This document shows, piece by piece, positions 8,756 through 17,590 of a stretch of 64,000 nucleotides of DNA. The stretch covers positions 3,410,001 to 3,474,000 of the forward strand of contig OZ252020.1 of the NCBI GenBank assembly GCA_965247505.1. The letters are read 5' to 3'. This DNA is from CAIYRG01 sp965247505 (GTDB lineage Bacteria > Pseudomonadota > Alphaproteobacteria > Micropepsales > Micropepsaceae). Below the pieces are notes generated by a model, which was given only the letters and a program-made list of their open reading frames with translations, did no database searches and had not been told where the DNA came from. A program made the translations under genes and the position numbers. The stretch's first letter is position 1. Each line of letters opens with the position of its first letter.

Positions 8756-9232
8756 CACATTATCTATGGCGTGCCGTTGATCATGAAGGCGAAGTTCTTG
8801 AGGTTTTTGCCACGAAACGGCGGGACCGCGAAGCCGCGCTTAGGTTTCTGAGGCGGGCTATGCAGCGTTATGGCCGGCCGGCTTCGATCGTCACGGACAG
8901 GCTACAATCATACCGGGCTGCGATGAAGGTGATCGGCAACGAGGGCCGCCAAGAGACCAGGCGCTGGCTCAACAACCGGGCAGAAAACTCACATCTACCC
9001 TTCCGGCGACGGGAACGCGCAATGTCCAAATTCAGGGAGGTCAGGACTCTGCAGAAATTCGCCTCCGTCCATGCTTCGATCCATAACCACTTCAACCACC
9101 AACGCCATCTCAACCGCAGCGACATTTTCAAACAAGCCCGAGCCGCTGCGCTGGCCGAGTGGTGTCAACTTGCAGCCTAGAGGTCCTCAATTGAAGGTTC
9201 TTCAGGTCCAGCCCATTTAGTCTGACAATGCC
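8756..9232 (+). pseudogene. IS6-like element A, 5'-truncated transposase
   Basis: Coding similarity to the 231-aa element A transposase starts abruptly at HYLWRAVDHEGEV (8758) and runs to the stop at 9178-9180, keeping the second Asp (TDRLQSYRAAM) and the Glu (NNRAENSHLPF) but not the first Asp or the N-terminus. The right end TCTGACAATGCC is at 9221-9232. Confidence 0.85.
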
Positions 9233-9267
9233 CGCCGGACCACTAATCGGGGGCAGGCCACCCGTTG

Positions 9268-9480
9268 CTGTACAATCCCTTCCGCTACTTCAACAGGTCG
9301 TACGAGATCATCCGGCTCGTTGTGATGATGTATGTTCACGACCCGCTGTCGCTGCGTCAGGTCGAAGACATTCTGTTCGAACGCGGCATCGACATCTGTG
9401 ACGAGAGTGGCGTCAACTTGCAGCTTGAGAGCCCTCTATTGTAGGTTCTACAGGTCCGATCCAGTTAGTCTGACAATGCC
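9268..9480 (+). mobile_element. IS6-like element A, internally deleted remnant
   Basis: The N-terminal transposase segment (YNPFRYFNRSYEIIR... GIDICDE) is joined directly to the last codons (GVNLQL) and the right end ending at 9480. The middle of the gene, including all catalytic residues, is gone, and so is the left end. Confidence 0.8.
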
Positions 9481-9503
9481 TGAGCGATTCTATGGAGGAC
9501 GGT

Positions 9504-10451
9504 ATGACGAAGGTGGAATACACAGGCGGACCGGTGTCGGATATAGGCTCTACCCAAAGCACTCTCGTCGAAGATTGCGCCGGCGAGGCGGACACCGCAG
9601 CCGCGTTGCGCAGGGATCACGATGCCATTCGCCGGATCTTCGAGACCGGAGAATATCCTTACAAGCGGAAGCTCACCCGTAAGATCTACGAGAAACAGAA
9701 GGCCGAACTGCAGGTGGAACTGCTGAAGGTCCAAGAATGGGTGAGGAAGACGAAGAGGAAGATCATCATTCTGTTCGAAGGAAGGGATGCCGCCGGCAAG
9801 GGCGGGACTATCAATAGGTTCACCGAACATCTCAATCCGCGTGGTGCCCGGGTAGTGGCGCTCGACAAGCCGACCGAAGGCGAGAAGACCGAGTGGTTCT
9901 TCCAGCGCTATATCCGCCATCTGCCGCGGGGCGGCGAAATCGTTCTGTTCGACCGCTCCTGGTACAACCGCGCCGGCGTCGAGCGGGTGATGGAGTTTTG
10001 CAACGCCAAGGAGTATCTGGAGTTCATGCGTCAGGCTCCGGAGCTGGAGCGCATTTTCGTGCGCAGTGGGATTGTCCTGTTCAAATACTGGTTTTCTATC
10101 ACCAGAGAGGAACAGAAACGCCGTTTCGAGGCGCGCGAGAGAGACGTCCTGAAACGATGGAAGCTGTCGCCGATCGATCGCCAATCGCTTGGCAGATGGG
10201 ACGCCTATACCACCGCCAAGGAGGACATGTTCTTCTACACCGACACCGCCGACGCGCCCTGGACGATTATCAAGTCCGACGACAAGAAACGCGCCCGGCT
10301 GAACTGCATGAGGCACTTTCTCGCGACCCTGCCATATGCTGACAAGGATACTCGCGTCGTGGGCCAGCCAGATCCTCTGATTGTTGGAGCTAGCGCCGAG
10401 GCGTTCCCTCCCGCGGAGACATTCCGTCATTGTCACGTTGTTGAACGGTAG
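9504..10451 (+). CDS. ppk2: polyphosphate kinase 2
   Basis: PPK2 enzymes transfer phosphate between polyphosphate and nucleotides in the cytoplasm. The protein shows the Walker A FEGRDAAGKGG (residues 91-101), the lid-like KPTEGEKTEWFFQRY, and Walker B VLFDRSWYNRAGVE (Asp150), followed by KYWFSITREEQ and SPIDRQSLGRWDAY, all typical of the family. Start ATG 9504 is chosen because GGAGG sits five bases upstream; an in-frame ATG at 9492 is the alternative. The final residues (from about 10426, HCHVVER) are encoded by an abutting element B end, which also supplies the stop. The conserved core is complete, so it is probably active. The upstream region is an IS remnant, so its native promoter may be lost. 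Confidence 0.88.
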   Translation: MTKVEYTGGPVSDIGSTQSTLVEDCAGEADTAAALRRDHDAIRRIFETGEYPYKRKLTRKIYEKQKAELQVELLKVQEWVRKTKRKIIILFEGRDAAGKGGTINRFTEHLNPRGARVVALDKPTEGEKTEWFFQRYIRHLPRGGEIVLFDRSWYNRAGVERVMEFCNAKEYLEFMRQAPELERIFVRSGIVLFKYWFSITREEQKRRFEARERDVLKRWKLSPIDRQSLGRWDAYTTAKEDMFFYTDTADAPWTIIKSDDKKRARLNCMRHFLATLPYADKDTRVVGQPDPLIVGASAEAFPPAETFRHCHVVER

Positions 10452-10577
10452 TTATGCGCATTTGGCCCGGAAATCCTACGCAAATGGCAGCGGTGGCGGT
10501 TTGCCATAGGCCCATTGCTTGGTTGCGAAACTGGCGCAATGGTTTTCGGGAAATCAGATAACGTTGGACGTTGAAGG
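10426..10577 (-). mobile_element. IS6-like element B, 3' end fragment
   Basis: The end CATTGTCACGTTG is followed by GGTGGCGGTTTGCCA and sequence encoding, on the minus strand, the tail of the element B transposase. It stops where MITE-A begins at 10578. Confidence 0.75.
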
Positions 10578-10740
10578 GGCATTGTCAGATTAAATCTGCT
10601 TGGTCATCTCTCCCTGTCCCCTCTTGGGGATTTCAGGGCGCAGCGACTTATTTTGTCTGGCTTAGACCAGACAAGAACGGGCTACGAAGCGGGCTCAACA
10701 ACGGGAAAATTCTAACATCGGATTTTAGTCTGACAATGCC
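10578..10740 (+). repeat. MITE-A copy
   Basis: It runs from GGCATTGTCAGA to TCTGACAATGCC, 163 bp, in the same orientation as the 5902 copy, with the internal GTCTGG/CCAGAC hairpin intact. It abuts an element B fragment on the left and a gene fragment on the right. Confidence 0.8.
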
Positions 10741-11204
10741 ACTTCGAGCGTCCAAGCCAGGTTACTGACATTACGCACCCTGTCTGGCACCAGCTCCGCC
10801 TCTCGCAACATCGCATCGAGTGCGTCTTTGTCCAACCGGGCTTCTCCTGAGCCCAAGCGTTCCATCAAGTCTCCAATCAACCGATTGCGCACCCCGGCTT
10901 CGTCGCCCAGATTGTTGACATAGGGTCGGAGACATGCCTCGATAGCTCCCGCGAGTTCCTCACTGCGGACAAAAAACCTCATTTCGAAACGACTAAGTAG
11001 GTGGAAAACCACTTCACGTTCGTCCGCCGTCGCACTGCCTGCACCTTTGATTCGCGTGTTCTCCGCGACATGGTCGAGGAATTCCCGATCGCTGAGGCAA
11101 AGCGTCTACGTGAAGTCGCGCTTCCTCGCGTTGTCGAAATGGTTTGGGTCTTCCATCGCTTTTAATCTGGCAAGAAAGCTCTTGAACGCTTCCAATCTGC
11201 CGGG
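10741..11204 (-). pseudogene. unidentified gene fragment with in-frame TAG
   Basis: Read on the minus strand, the frame opens at the element A boundary (RLEAFKSFLARLKAMEDPNH), meets TAG at 11106-11108, and continues as TLCLSDREFLDHVAENTRI... LVPDRVRNVSNLAWTLEVA until MITE-A cuts it at 10740. The helical, charged composition looks like real protein on both sides of the stop. I do not recognise the family. Both ends are missing, so function cannot be inferred. Confidence 0.5.
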
Positions 11205-12009
11205 GGCATTGTCAGACTAAATCGGCTTGAGCTGAAAAGTAAGGTCTCCTAGCCTCCGGCAATGTACAATCCCTTCCGGTATTTCAATAGTTCGCCTGAG
11301 GTCATTCGCCTCGCGGTGATGACGTATATCCGCTATCCGCTGTCGTTGCGTCAGGTCGAAGATATTCTGTTCGAACGGGGCATAGACATTTGCCATGAGA
11401 CCATACGGTACTGGTGGAACCGCTTTGGCCCGTTGTTTGCTTCGGAGATCCGGAAGAGGCGGACAGACCGGCGCAACTGGTCGAACTGGCGCTGGCATCT
11501 TGATGAGGTGTTCGTCCGCATCAATGGCGAAACACATTATCTATGGCGGGCTGTCGATCATGAAGGCGAAGTGCTTGAGGTCTTTGCCACAAAACGGCGG
11601 GATCGCCGGGCCGCGCTTGAGTTTCTGAAGCAGGCTATGAAGCGTTATGGCCGACCGGCCACGATCGTGACGGACAGGCTACAGTCATACAGGGCTGCGA
11701 TGAAGGTGATCTGTAATGCAGCCGCCCAGACCTGCGGTCGTTGGCTGAACAACCGCGCGGAAAACTCACATCAGCCCTTCCGACGACGGGAAGGGGCGAT
11801 GGCTCGGTTCAGAGACATTAAGACCCTGCAGAAATTCGCCTCCGTTCATGCCTCGATCCACAACCATTTCAACCACCAACGTCACCTCAACCGCCGCGAT
11901 GTTTTCAAACAAGCCCGAGCCGCTGCCCTGGCCGATTGGCAGCAACTCGCAACCTGATGGCTCTCAATTATAGGTTCACTAGGTCTGGTTCAGTTAGTCT
12001 GACAATGCC
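11205..12009 (+). mobile_element. IS6-like element A, full copy (diverged subtype)
   Basis: 805 bp from GGCATTGTCAGAC to TCTGACAATGCC with one transposase gene starting 57 bases in. The flanking octamers CTGCCGGG and GCGGCGGT differ, so there is no target duplication, and it joins two unrelated gene fragments. Confidence 0.92.
11262..11957 (+). CDS. IS6-family transposase (element A, diverged)
   Basis: A 231-aa DDE transposase. The catalytic triad lies in WHLDEVFV (Asp81), IVTDRLQSY (Asp138) and NNRAENSHQPF (Glu168), with the IS6-type spacing between the second Asp and the Glu. The N-terminus carries a helix-turn-helix segment (YPLSLRQVEDILFERGIDI). It differs from the other copies at several blocks, such as RTDRRNWSNWRW in place of RHGSYSLWRW and CNAAAQTCGRW in place of GNEGCQETRRW, so it belongs to a separate sublineage. 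IS6 enzymes move by replicative cointegration. Confidence 0.92.
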   Translation: MYNPFRYFNSSPEVIRLAVMTYIRYPLSLRQVEDILFERGIDICHETIRYWWNRFGPLFASEIRKRRTDRRNWSNWRWHLDEVFVRINGETHYLWRAVDHEGEVLEVFATKRRDRRAALEFLKQAMKRYGRPATIVTDRLQSYRAAMKVICNAAAQTCGRWLNNRAENSHQPFRRREGAMARFRDIKTLQKFASVHASIHNHFNHQRHLNRRDVFKQARAAALADWQQLAT

Positions 12010-12613
12010 GGCGGCGGTCCTCCGCTCCGGTGAGCGGTTCGGCGCGGCGCACGTGATCGATATCCTGCGCGGGACGGAGACCGAAAAGATCACGCGCGCC
12101 GGGCATCACCGGCTACCCACTTTCGGTGCCGGTGAGGCCCGGAGCAAGAACGAATGGCGCTCGCTGATCCGCCAGTTGGTGGCGACCGGGTTCCTGCGGA
12201 TCGACATCGCCGGCTATGGCGGGTTGGCGATCACGGAAATGGGCAGTTGTCTGTTGCGCGGTGATGGCGAATTCCTCTACCGCGCGGATACAGTGGTTGC
12301 AGGGGCGTCATCGCCATCGCGGAAAACCCGAGGGCGCCCGGACAAGGAAGCTGGCCGTCCGCTGGACGGTGATCAGGCGGCGCTGCTGGACGCGCTCAAG
12401 GCACTGCGGCTTGAACTCGCAAGGGTACGCGGCGTGCCGGCCTATATCGTGTTTCCCGACCGCACGCTGATCGACATGGCGCGCCGATGCCCGCGCACAC
12501 AAGAGGAGTTCGCCGAAGTCAACGGCGTCGGCGCGGCCAAGCTCAAGCAGTTCGCGAAACCGTTTCTGGCCGCAATCGAAAGCGCCCTCTCCGAGGCATT
12601 GTCACGTTGTTGA
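12008..12613 (+). pseudogene. recQ: RecQ helicase C-terminal fragment (RQC + HRDC)
   Basis: The fragment encodes the end of a RecQ DNA helicase. It has the winged-helix RQC part (GAAHVIDILRGTE... EWRSLIRQLVATGFL) and then a complete-looking HRDC domain (LLDALKALRLELARV... YIVFPDRTLIDMARRCP, GVGAAKLKQFAKPFLAAI). The helicase core is missing: the IS6-like element ends at 12009 just before it. The last residues ALSRC and the stop come from an element B end at 12595. It cannot act as a helicase. If another recQ exists elsewhere, this is only debris. Confidence 0.85.
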
Positions 12614-12689
12614 ACGGTAGTTATGCGCATTTGGCTCAGAAGTCCTGCTCAAGCGGCAGAGGTGGCGGTTTGCCATAGGCCCATGGGGC
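12595..12689 (-). mobile_element. IS6-like element B, 3' end fragment
   Basis: GGCATTGTCACG followed by the minus-strand tail of the element B transposase, cut by element A sequence at 12690. Confidence 0.7.
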
Positions 12690-12815
12690 GGCATTGTCAG
12701 GGTAAATTGGCTTGAGCCGGGAAGTAAGGTTTCGTAGCCTCCGGCGATGCAAAATCCCTTTCGTTATTTCAACAATTCGCCTGAGGTAATCCGCAGCGCG
12801 GTGATGCTGTATGTC
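12690..12815 (+). mobile_element. IS6-like element A, 5' end fragment
   Basis: The left end GGCATTGTCAGG, the 57-base leader and the first codons of the transposase (MQNPFRYFNNSPEVIRSAVM) are followed directly by MITE-C. Confidence 0.8.
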
Positions 12816-12947
12816 GGCTTTGTCAAGTTAACCGGATTCACGCCAAAATCTCGGTAAATTGTCGATGGCTACATTACGCAATTGCAATGGCTTAGCCTCA
12901 TGAAGAAATGCCGAAAACAGCCTACAATCAGTTAACGTGACAATGCC
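12816..12947 (-). repeat. MITE-C copy (132 bp)
   Basis: Begins GGCTTTGTCAAGTTAACC and ends TTAACGTGACAATGCC, giving terminal inverted repeats built on GTTAAC and TTGTCA. It has no open frame of note. The orientation is opposite to the 24703 copy. Confidence 0.78.
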
Positions 12948-13189
12948 TCGCTGGATGCAGAAAATCTCCTATGCCCGATACCGCTTTCCACCCGTGATCA
13001 TTCAGGACGCTGTCTGGCTGTATTTCCGGTTTCCCCTCAGCTACCGGGACGTCGAAGATCTGCTCGCTGAACGTGGTATTGATGTTTCTTACGAAACGGT
13101 CCGGCGCTGAGCATTGAAGTTTGGGTAGGCCTATGCCCGGAGACTGAGGACAACGCGCCCTCGACCAGACGCCCGAGGGCACCTCGACG
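12948..13189 (+). pseudogene. IS6-like element B, 5' part of transposase with two stops
   Basis: From ATG 12955 it reads MQKISYARYRFPPVIIQ like the intact element B copies, then TGA at 13108-13110 replaces a Trp codon and TAG at 13126-13128 replaces a Gln codon. It is truncated before the first catalytic Asp by MITE-A. Confidence 0.8.
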
Positions 13190-13351
13190 GGCATTGTCAG
13201 ACTAAAATCGTATGTTAGACTTTTCCTGTTGTTGAGCCACCTTTGTCGCCCGTGCTTGTCCGGTCTCAGCCTGACAAAACGTGTTTTGCGCCCTGAAATC
13301 CCCAAAAGTGGACAGGGAGAGACGACCAAAACAATTTAGTCTGACAATGCC
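13190..13351 (-). repeat. MITE-A copy
   Basis: 162 bp between GGCATTGTCAGAC and TCTGACAATGCC, inverted relative to the 5902 copy. It lies 16 bases upstream of the bactofilin start, so it probably replaced that gene's promoter region. Confidence 0.8.
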
Positions 13352-13367
13352 GCTTAGAGGATAGAAT

Positions 13368-13949
13368 ATGATTGACGCACCCAAAAACAGCGCTTCATCG
13401 GCACCCGAAGATTCGCGATGGAACCCCATTTCTAAAACGCTGGAAACCCTCAAACCACAGACGAATAAGCCCGTGAAAAATCCTGCGAGAGAAACTGTGG
13501 AGGTAGTTTCCACATCGAATAGGCAGCAGTCCGCGGGTACGATCACAACCGTCGGCGTCACGATCACCATCACGGGCGACGTCGCTGGGAAAGAGGACAT
13601 TGTTGTCAGCGGCGAGGTCGAAGGTAACATTGATTCAACCTCTAGCGTCGTAACTATCGAAAAGTCTGGGCGTATAAAGGGCAACATCGTCGGCAAGCAG
13701 GTGAGAATTAAGGGCACCGTGTCAGGAGATATAAAAGCTCTGGAAAAGGCCGCTATTTCTTCTACTGGAATCGTTCAAGGCACGATTATTTCTCCAGGAG
13801 TTGCAATTGAGGATGGCGCAAAGTTCAAGGGGTGCATCGACATGGAGATCGGCGAAAGCAAAGAGGACACTTCCAAGGCACCACTCGCTACACTAGAAGA
13901 AGATTTGAAGCCTGAAAGCGGGAACTTCCATGAGTTTAGACGCAAATAG
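13368..13949 (+). CDS. bactofilin
   Basis: Bactofilins polymerise without nucleotide into cytoskeletal filaments at the inner face of the membrane. The 193-aa protein has an unstructured Pro/Ser/Lys-rich N-terminus (residues 1-60) followed by the repeat-rich beta-helix core. Its short beta turns recur about every 17 residues (GDVAGKEDIVVSGEVEGNI, then SGRIKGNIVGKQVRIKGTV, SGDIKALEKAAISSTGIV). The acidic C-terminal tail is typical. AGAGGA lies before the ATG. The next gene starts 20 bases before this one ends, which implies one transcript. It appears complete. Confidence 0.85.
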   Translation: MIDAPKNSASSAPEDSRWNPISKTLETLKPQTNKPVKNPARETVEVVSTSNRQQSAGTITTVGVTITITGDVAGKEDIVVSGEVEGNIDSTSSVVTIEKSGRIKGNIVGKQVRIKGTVSGDIKALEKAAISSTGIVQGTIISPGVAIEDGAKFKGCIDMEIGESKEDTSKAPLATLEEDLKPESGNFHEFRRK

Positions 13950-14541
13950 GGGTCTGAACGGTATTCCCCCTCCACAAAGTTGGTCATTGGAAACGACACG
14001 CTTGCTTCCGCAAGTATTCAAAGGCATAGATTTTTCACAAAGGCTGTATGTTCTTGATGTGGGGTCGGCACAACAAAAAAGCATCAAGTTTTTTTCCCGG
14101 TTCCGTTGTCGTTTATATGTCGCCGACCTATTTGACCCATCTGTTCCCGGAAGGAATGTAGACTCATTGTCGACGTTTCTAGAATACGCCAAGAATGTAT
14201 ATTTCGATGTGTGCCTGTTGTGGGATTATCTCAATTATCTGGACGACGCTGCGCTTGAGGAATTTTTTTCCGCTCTCAGAAAGCACATTCACCCCAACAC
14301 ACGAGTGTTTGCCACTGGGCCGTATTCGCCTGACTATCCATTAACTGCCCATAAATATGCCATTATAGATTTCGATCGGTTAGCCATTCGGCGGGTTGCC
14401 ACATGGCTTCCCCACCCGCGTTCACAGGCCGAAGTTCTGAAGGCCATGCCACTTTTCAAAGTGCACAGCGCCGCGCTTCGGCGCGACAACCGGCTTGAAT
14501 TACTCTTGCGTAGCTCCCTCAAAAGGGCATTGTCAGAGTAA
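13930..14541 (+). CDS. SAM-methyltransferase-like protein, C-terminus truncated
   Basis: The 203-aa frame contains YVLDVGSAQQKSIKFFS, which has the shape of the first strand and glycine loop of a Rossmann-type methyltransferase, then a second strand RLYVADLFD and FDVCLLWDYLNYLDDAAL, like the motif following the active-site strand. The family cannot be named from sequence alone. It overlaps the bactofilin gene by 20 bases, which suggests joint expression. From about 14526 the coding sequence is element A (last residues ALSE), so the native C-terminus is lost and the protein may be non-functional. Confidence 0.55.
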   Translation: MSLDANRGLNGIPPPQSWSLETTRLLPQVFKGIDFSQRLYVLDVGSAQQKSIKFFSRFRCRLYVADLFDPSVPGRNVDSLSTFLEYAKNVYFDVCLLWDYLNYLDDAALEEFFSALRKHIHPNTRVFATGPYSPDYPLTAHKYAIIDFDRLAIRRVATWLPHPRSQAEVLKAMPLFKVHSAALRRDNRLELLLRSSLKRALSE

Positions 14542-15330
14542 ATTGGCTTGAGCCGGGAAGTAAGGTTTCGTAGCCTCCGGCGATGCAAAATCCCTTTCGT
14601 TATTTCAACAGTTCGCCTGAGGTAATCCGCAGCGCGGTGATGCTGTATGTCAGCTACCCCTTGTCGCTGAGACAGGTCGAAGATCTTCTGTTCGAGCGCG
14701 GAATCGACATCTGCCATGAGATCGTGCGGTACTGGCGGAACCGCTTTGGTCCGTTGTTTGCAGCCGAAATCTGGAAACGCCGTGTTCGTCATGGATCCTA
14801 TTCGCTGTGGCGCTGGCATCTTGATGAGGTGTTCGTCCGCATCAACGGCGAGACATGTTATCTATGGCGCGCCGTTGACCATGAAGGCGAAGTTCTTGAG
14901 GTTTTGGCCACGAAACGGCGGGACCGCGAAGCCGCGCTTAGGTTTCTGAGGCGAGCTATGAAGCGTTATGGCCGGCCGGCCACGATCGTCACGGACAGGC
15001 TACAGTCATACCGGGCTGCGATGAAGGTGATCGGCAACGAGGGTTGCCAAGAGACCAGGCGCTGGCTCAACAACCGGGCGGAAAACTCACATCTACCCTT
15101 CCGGCGACGGGAACGCGCAATGGCCAAATTCAGGGAGGTAAAAACTCTGCAGAAATTCGCCTCCGTCCATGCTTCGATCCACAACCACTTCAACCCCCAA
15201 CGCCATCTCAACCGTCGCGACATTTTCAAGCAAGACCGGTCCGCCGCCCTTGCCGAATGGCGGCAACTTGCAGCCTAGAGGTTCTCAATTGAAGGTTCTG
15301 CAGGTCCAGCCCATTTAGTCTGACAATGCC
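14526..15330 (+). mobile_element. IS6-like element A, full copy
   Basis: 805 bp, GGCATTGTCAGAG to TCTGACAATGCC. Flanks CTCAAAAG and CATCCTGG are not duplicated. It joins the methyltransferase-like gene to an IS91 fragment. Confidence 0.92.
14583..15278 (+). CDS. IS6-family transposase (element A)
   Basis: 231 aa with the full DDE set. Distinguishing changes are YVSYPLSL near residue 25, EIWKRRVRHGS, and FNPQRHLN for the usual FNHQRHLN near the C-terminus. It is otherwise near-identical to the 17648 and 54124 copies and presumably active. Confidence 0.92.
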   Translation: MQNPFRYFNSSPEVIRSAVMLYVSYPLSLRQVEDLLFERGIDICHEIVRYWRNRFGPLFAAEIWKRRVRHGSYSLWRWHLDEVFVRINGETCYLWRAVDHEGEVLEVLATKRRDREAALRFLRRAMKRYGRPATIVTDRLQSYRAAMKVIGNEGCQETRRWLNNRAENSHLPFRRRERAMAKFREVKTLQKFASVHASIHNHFNPQRHLNRRDIFKQDRSAALAEWRQLAA

Positions 15331-15718
15331 CATCCTGGTACTTGCACAGCACGACTGGGACCATGAGCAGATGAGGCCCGCCGTGCGGGAGGCGTTCCGC
15401 AAGGTGCTGGACTGCGGCACCGCGGCGCTGGGCTCCGAGGTGTTCGCCTCCGACAATGAGGAACGGGTCGTCTACCACACGTGCAAGTCCCGCGCCTGCC
15501 CGAGTTGCGGCTACCGGGCCACGACGCTCTGGCAGCGTGACCAATGGCGGGAGCTCCCAGACACTCCCTATGCCCACATCAGCTTCACGATGCCAGATGT
15601 GCTCTGGCCCTTGTTCCGGCAGAACCGCCACTTGCTCCACGACCTCCCGGTCCTGGGGGCCAAGGTTATCGAACATTGGGCCTTCCAGACATACGGGGTG
15701 AGGCTGATGATCCTGGTG
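15331..15718 (+). pseudogene. IS91-family transposase, zinc-binding N-terminal fragment
   Basis: The frame reads LAQHDWDHEQMRPAVREAFRK... YHTCKSRACPSCGYRATTLWQR and HISFTMPDVLWPLFRQNRHL. The Cys-rich segment (CKSRACPSCG) and the FTxPxxLWPLFRxN block are hallmarks of the N-terminal zinc-binding domain of IS91-type rolling-circle transposases. The catalytic HUH/Tyr domain is missing. The piece is bounded by element A on the left and MITE-A on the right. Confidence 0.75.
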
Positions 15719-15881
15719 GGCATTGTCAGACTAAAATCGTATGTTAGAATTTTCTTGTTGTTGAGCCAGCTTCGTCACCCGTGCTTGTCTGGTCTAAGCG
15801 AGACAAAACTTATTTTTGCGCCCTGAAATCCCCGAAAGGGGACAGGGAGAGACGGCCAAGAAGATTTAATCTGACAATGCC
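15719..15881 (-). repeat. MITE-A copy
   Basis: 163 bp, same orientation as the 13190 copy. It directly abuts an element A fragment. Confidence 0.8.
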
Positions 15882-16024
15882 ACTCCAACCACTAACGCTA
15901 TCTCAACCGCCGCTATACTTTCAAACAAGCCCGAGCTGCTGCGCTGGCCGAGTGGTGTCAGCTTGCAGCCTAGAGGTCCTCAATGAAGGTTCTACAGGTC
16001 CGACCGAGTTAGTCTGACAATGCC
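15882..16024 (+). mobile_element. IS6-like element A, 3' end fragment
   Basis: The last 30 or so codons of the transposase (FKQARAAALAEWCQLAA, with a few mismatches) and the right end TCTGACAATGCC remain. Confidence 0.8.
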
Positions 16025-16318
16025 AATCCAAGAAAGTTCCGACGCGTCGGTTGGGGCGCTTAATCTAGTCAAGCATGATTGCTTGCCGGTTCGCTTGTTT
16101 GGGTCACGGAATTTCCTAGTTTAAGACCTTGATCTTAAGCGGTCCTTGACTCTCCATTGCGCGCAGCTAACGTATTTCCCATCGTAAAAAACATCTGAGC
16201 GGCCCATGCCTGCCCCTCCGCAGTGGTGCCGTAATCCTGATGCTCAAATGATTGTTTGGCGACCGGCCCGGCACAACCCTTGGGGACGTCATCCGACTTC
16301 GGCAAGGAATAAGGAACC
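16025..16318. other. intergenic region upstream of lipoprotein gene
   Basis: There is no gene I can support. AAGGA lies just before the lipoprotein ATG at 16319. A minus-strand frame of 61 codons (16135-16320) is present but not convincing. Confidence 0.4.
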
Positions 16319-17509
16319 ATGCATCTTACCAGATGGAGTGCGCTCGCAATCGTCCTATTGTTTCTCACAGCGTGCGGCGGAGGCGGGCACGGCACAGCCT
16401 TCATCCCACCGCCAACGGTAGTGACGCCTTTGCCCGTCCAGCCACCAGAGCCAACGCCGCCAACTGTAATGCCGGACCCGGACCCTGGGCCAGTGGTATC
16501 GGGCACCGACGACATCACACTCACTGATGTTCAGAAAACAGACCCCGCCGCCACGATTAGCGCCGTATCTGGCGCGGCGACCTCACTGCCGGTTTTTGGA
16601 AGCGTTACGCAATCTGAACGCATAGGAAGTCTTGCCGGCATATCGGTCGAGGGCACCAGCACAGAATTCGACGGACAGGATTTGGCAATAACGATCAGGC
16701 GCGACGATGGAAGCGCGCTCACGTTTGGTACGGCTAGATCGGATGTCGTTGAGCCGGCGGGGCAAGTATCTGCTGGAGGGGACGCCGCCGGCGGCTGGTA
16801 CTTCTTGAATCTTTCAGAAGATGCTCTTTCCCTGGCTCACGCTAATGTCGTTTGGGATAATTCCGACCCATTCAGTTACCTGTCCTTAGGTTACTGGCTC
16901 CATTTTTCAGGAAACCTCCTTTCGCTGGATATGATTGGCGGTGAGATCGGCGGTTTCGTTGATGGTCCAGAACTAGACTTGTCTGCACCGCCGAACATGC
17001 CGATCACTGGGATGGCCAGCTATTCTGGTCCGGCTCAAGGGATATTCGCGGCCGAGCATGGAACCGACACGGAGTCACCGCTTGGAAGCACAGTAATCGG
17101 TGAGTATTTCGCCACGATCTCACTGACCGCAGACTTCGACGCCAGCACGATAAGGGGCTGCATCGGGTGCTCCGGCACATTGACGCTTGATGGGATTTAC
17201 ACCGACGGGGTGACCGGAGAGGAATCTTTTCACTTCGATCACGAAGAAGTCCCCACAACCCTAATCCATTTTGGGGCTACCTCATTCGGTTCGGACGGGA
17301 CATTCAGCGGTACCGATGTTATGCTTGAAGACACCACCAACGATATCCCATTCACAAGTTCAAGCGGCGCATGGGGCGGAAGATTCTCGAACATCCCCAG
17401 CGTGAACGGCGACCCACGCTCTGTGGCCGGAACAACCGGCGCAGAAGGAGAAACCGCTGGTGGAAGTTCCGTTGCCTTTATCGGGCCTTACATCAGCGGA
17501 ATAGACTAG
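16319..17509 (+). CDS. TbpB-like surface lipoprotein
   Basis: The 396-aa protein starts with a lipoprotein signal (MHLTRWSALAIVLLFLTAC, lipobox LTAC, lipidated Cys19), then a Gly/His stretch and a long Pro/Thr linker (residues 27-60). The rest is beta-rich. The end reads GAWGGRFSNI... DPRSVAGTTGAEGETAGGSSVAFIG, the pattern of the small C-terminal beta-barrel of transferrin-binding-protein-B-like (Slam-dependent) lipoproteins. Such proteins sit on the outer membrane and bind host or environmental ligands; the ligand here is unknown. It looks complete and isolated. No TonB receptor partner is adjacent; the nearest is about 18 kb away. Confidence 0.75.
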   Translation: MHLTRWSALAIVLLFLTACGGGGHGTAFIPPPTVVTPLPVQPPEPTPPTVMPDPDPGPVVSGTDDITLTDVQKTDPAATISAVSGAATSLPVFGSVTQSERIGSLAGISVEGTSTEFDGQDLAITIRRDDGSALTFGTARSDVVEPAGQVSAGGDAAGGWYFLNLSEDALSLAHANVVWDNSDPFSYLSLGYWLHFSGNLLSLDMIGGEIGGFVDGPELDLSAPPNMPITGMASYSGPAQGIFAAEHGTDTESPLGSTVIGEYFATISLTADFDASTIRGCIGCSGTLTLDGIYTDGVTGEESFHFDHEEVPTTLIHFGATSFGSDGTFSGTDVMLEDTTNDIPFTSSSGAWGGRFSNIPSVNGDPRSVAGTTGAEGETAGGSSVAFIGPYISGID

Positions 17510-17523
17510 TTAAGGGAATTATA

Positions 17524-17590
17524 GGCATTGTCACGTTAAGTGATTGTAAGCTGTTTTCGGCATGTCTCCATGGGGCTAAGCCATTGACAT
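17524..17590 (+). repeat. MITE-C left-half fragment
   Basis: GGCATTGTCACGTTAAG through GGCTAAGCCATTGACAT, cut by element A at 17591. Confidence 0.7.

Noticed and set aside
16135..16320. 61-codon minus-strand frame upstream of the lipoprotein gene
   Set aside because: It looks somewhat protein-like (CAGPVAKQSFEHQDYGTTAE) but has no family and no clear ribosome-binding site, so I could not support it.
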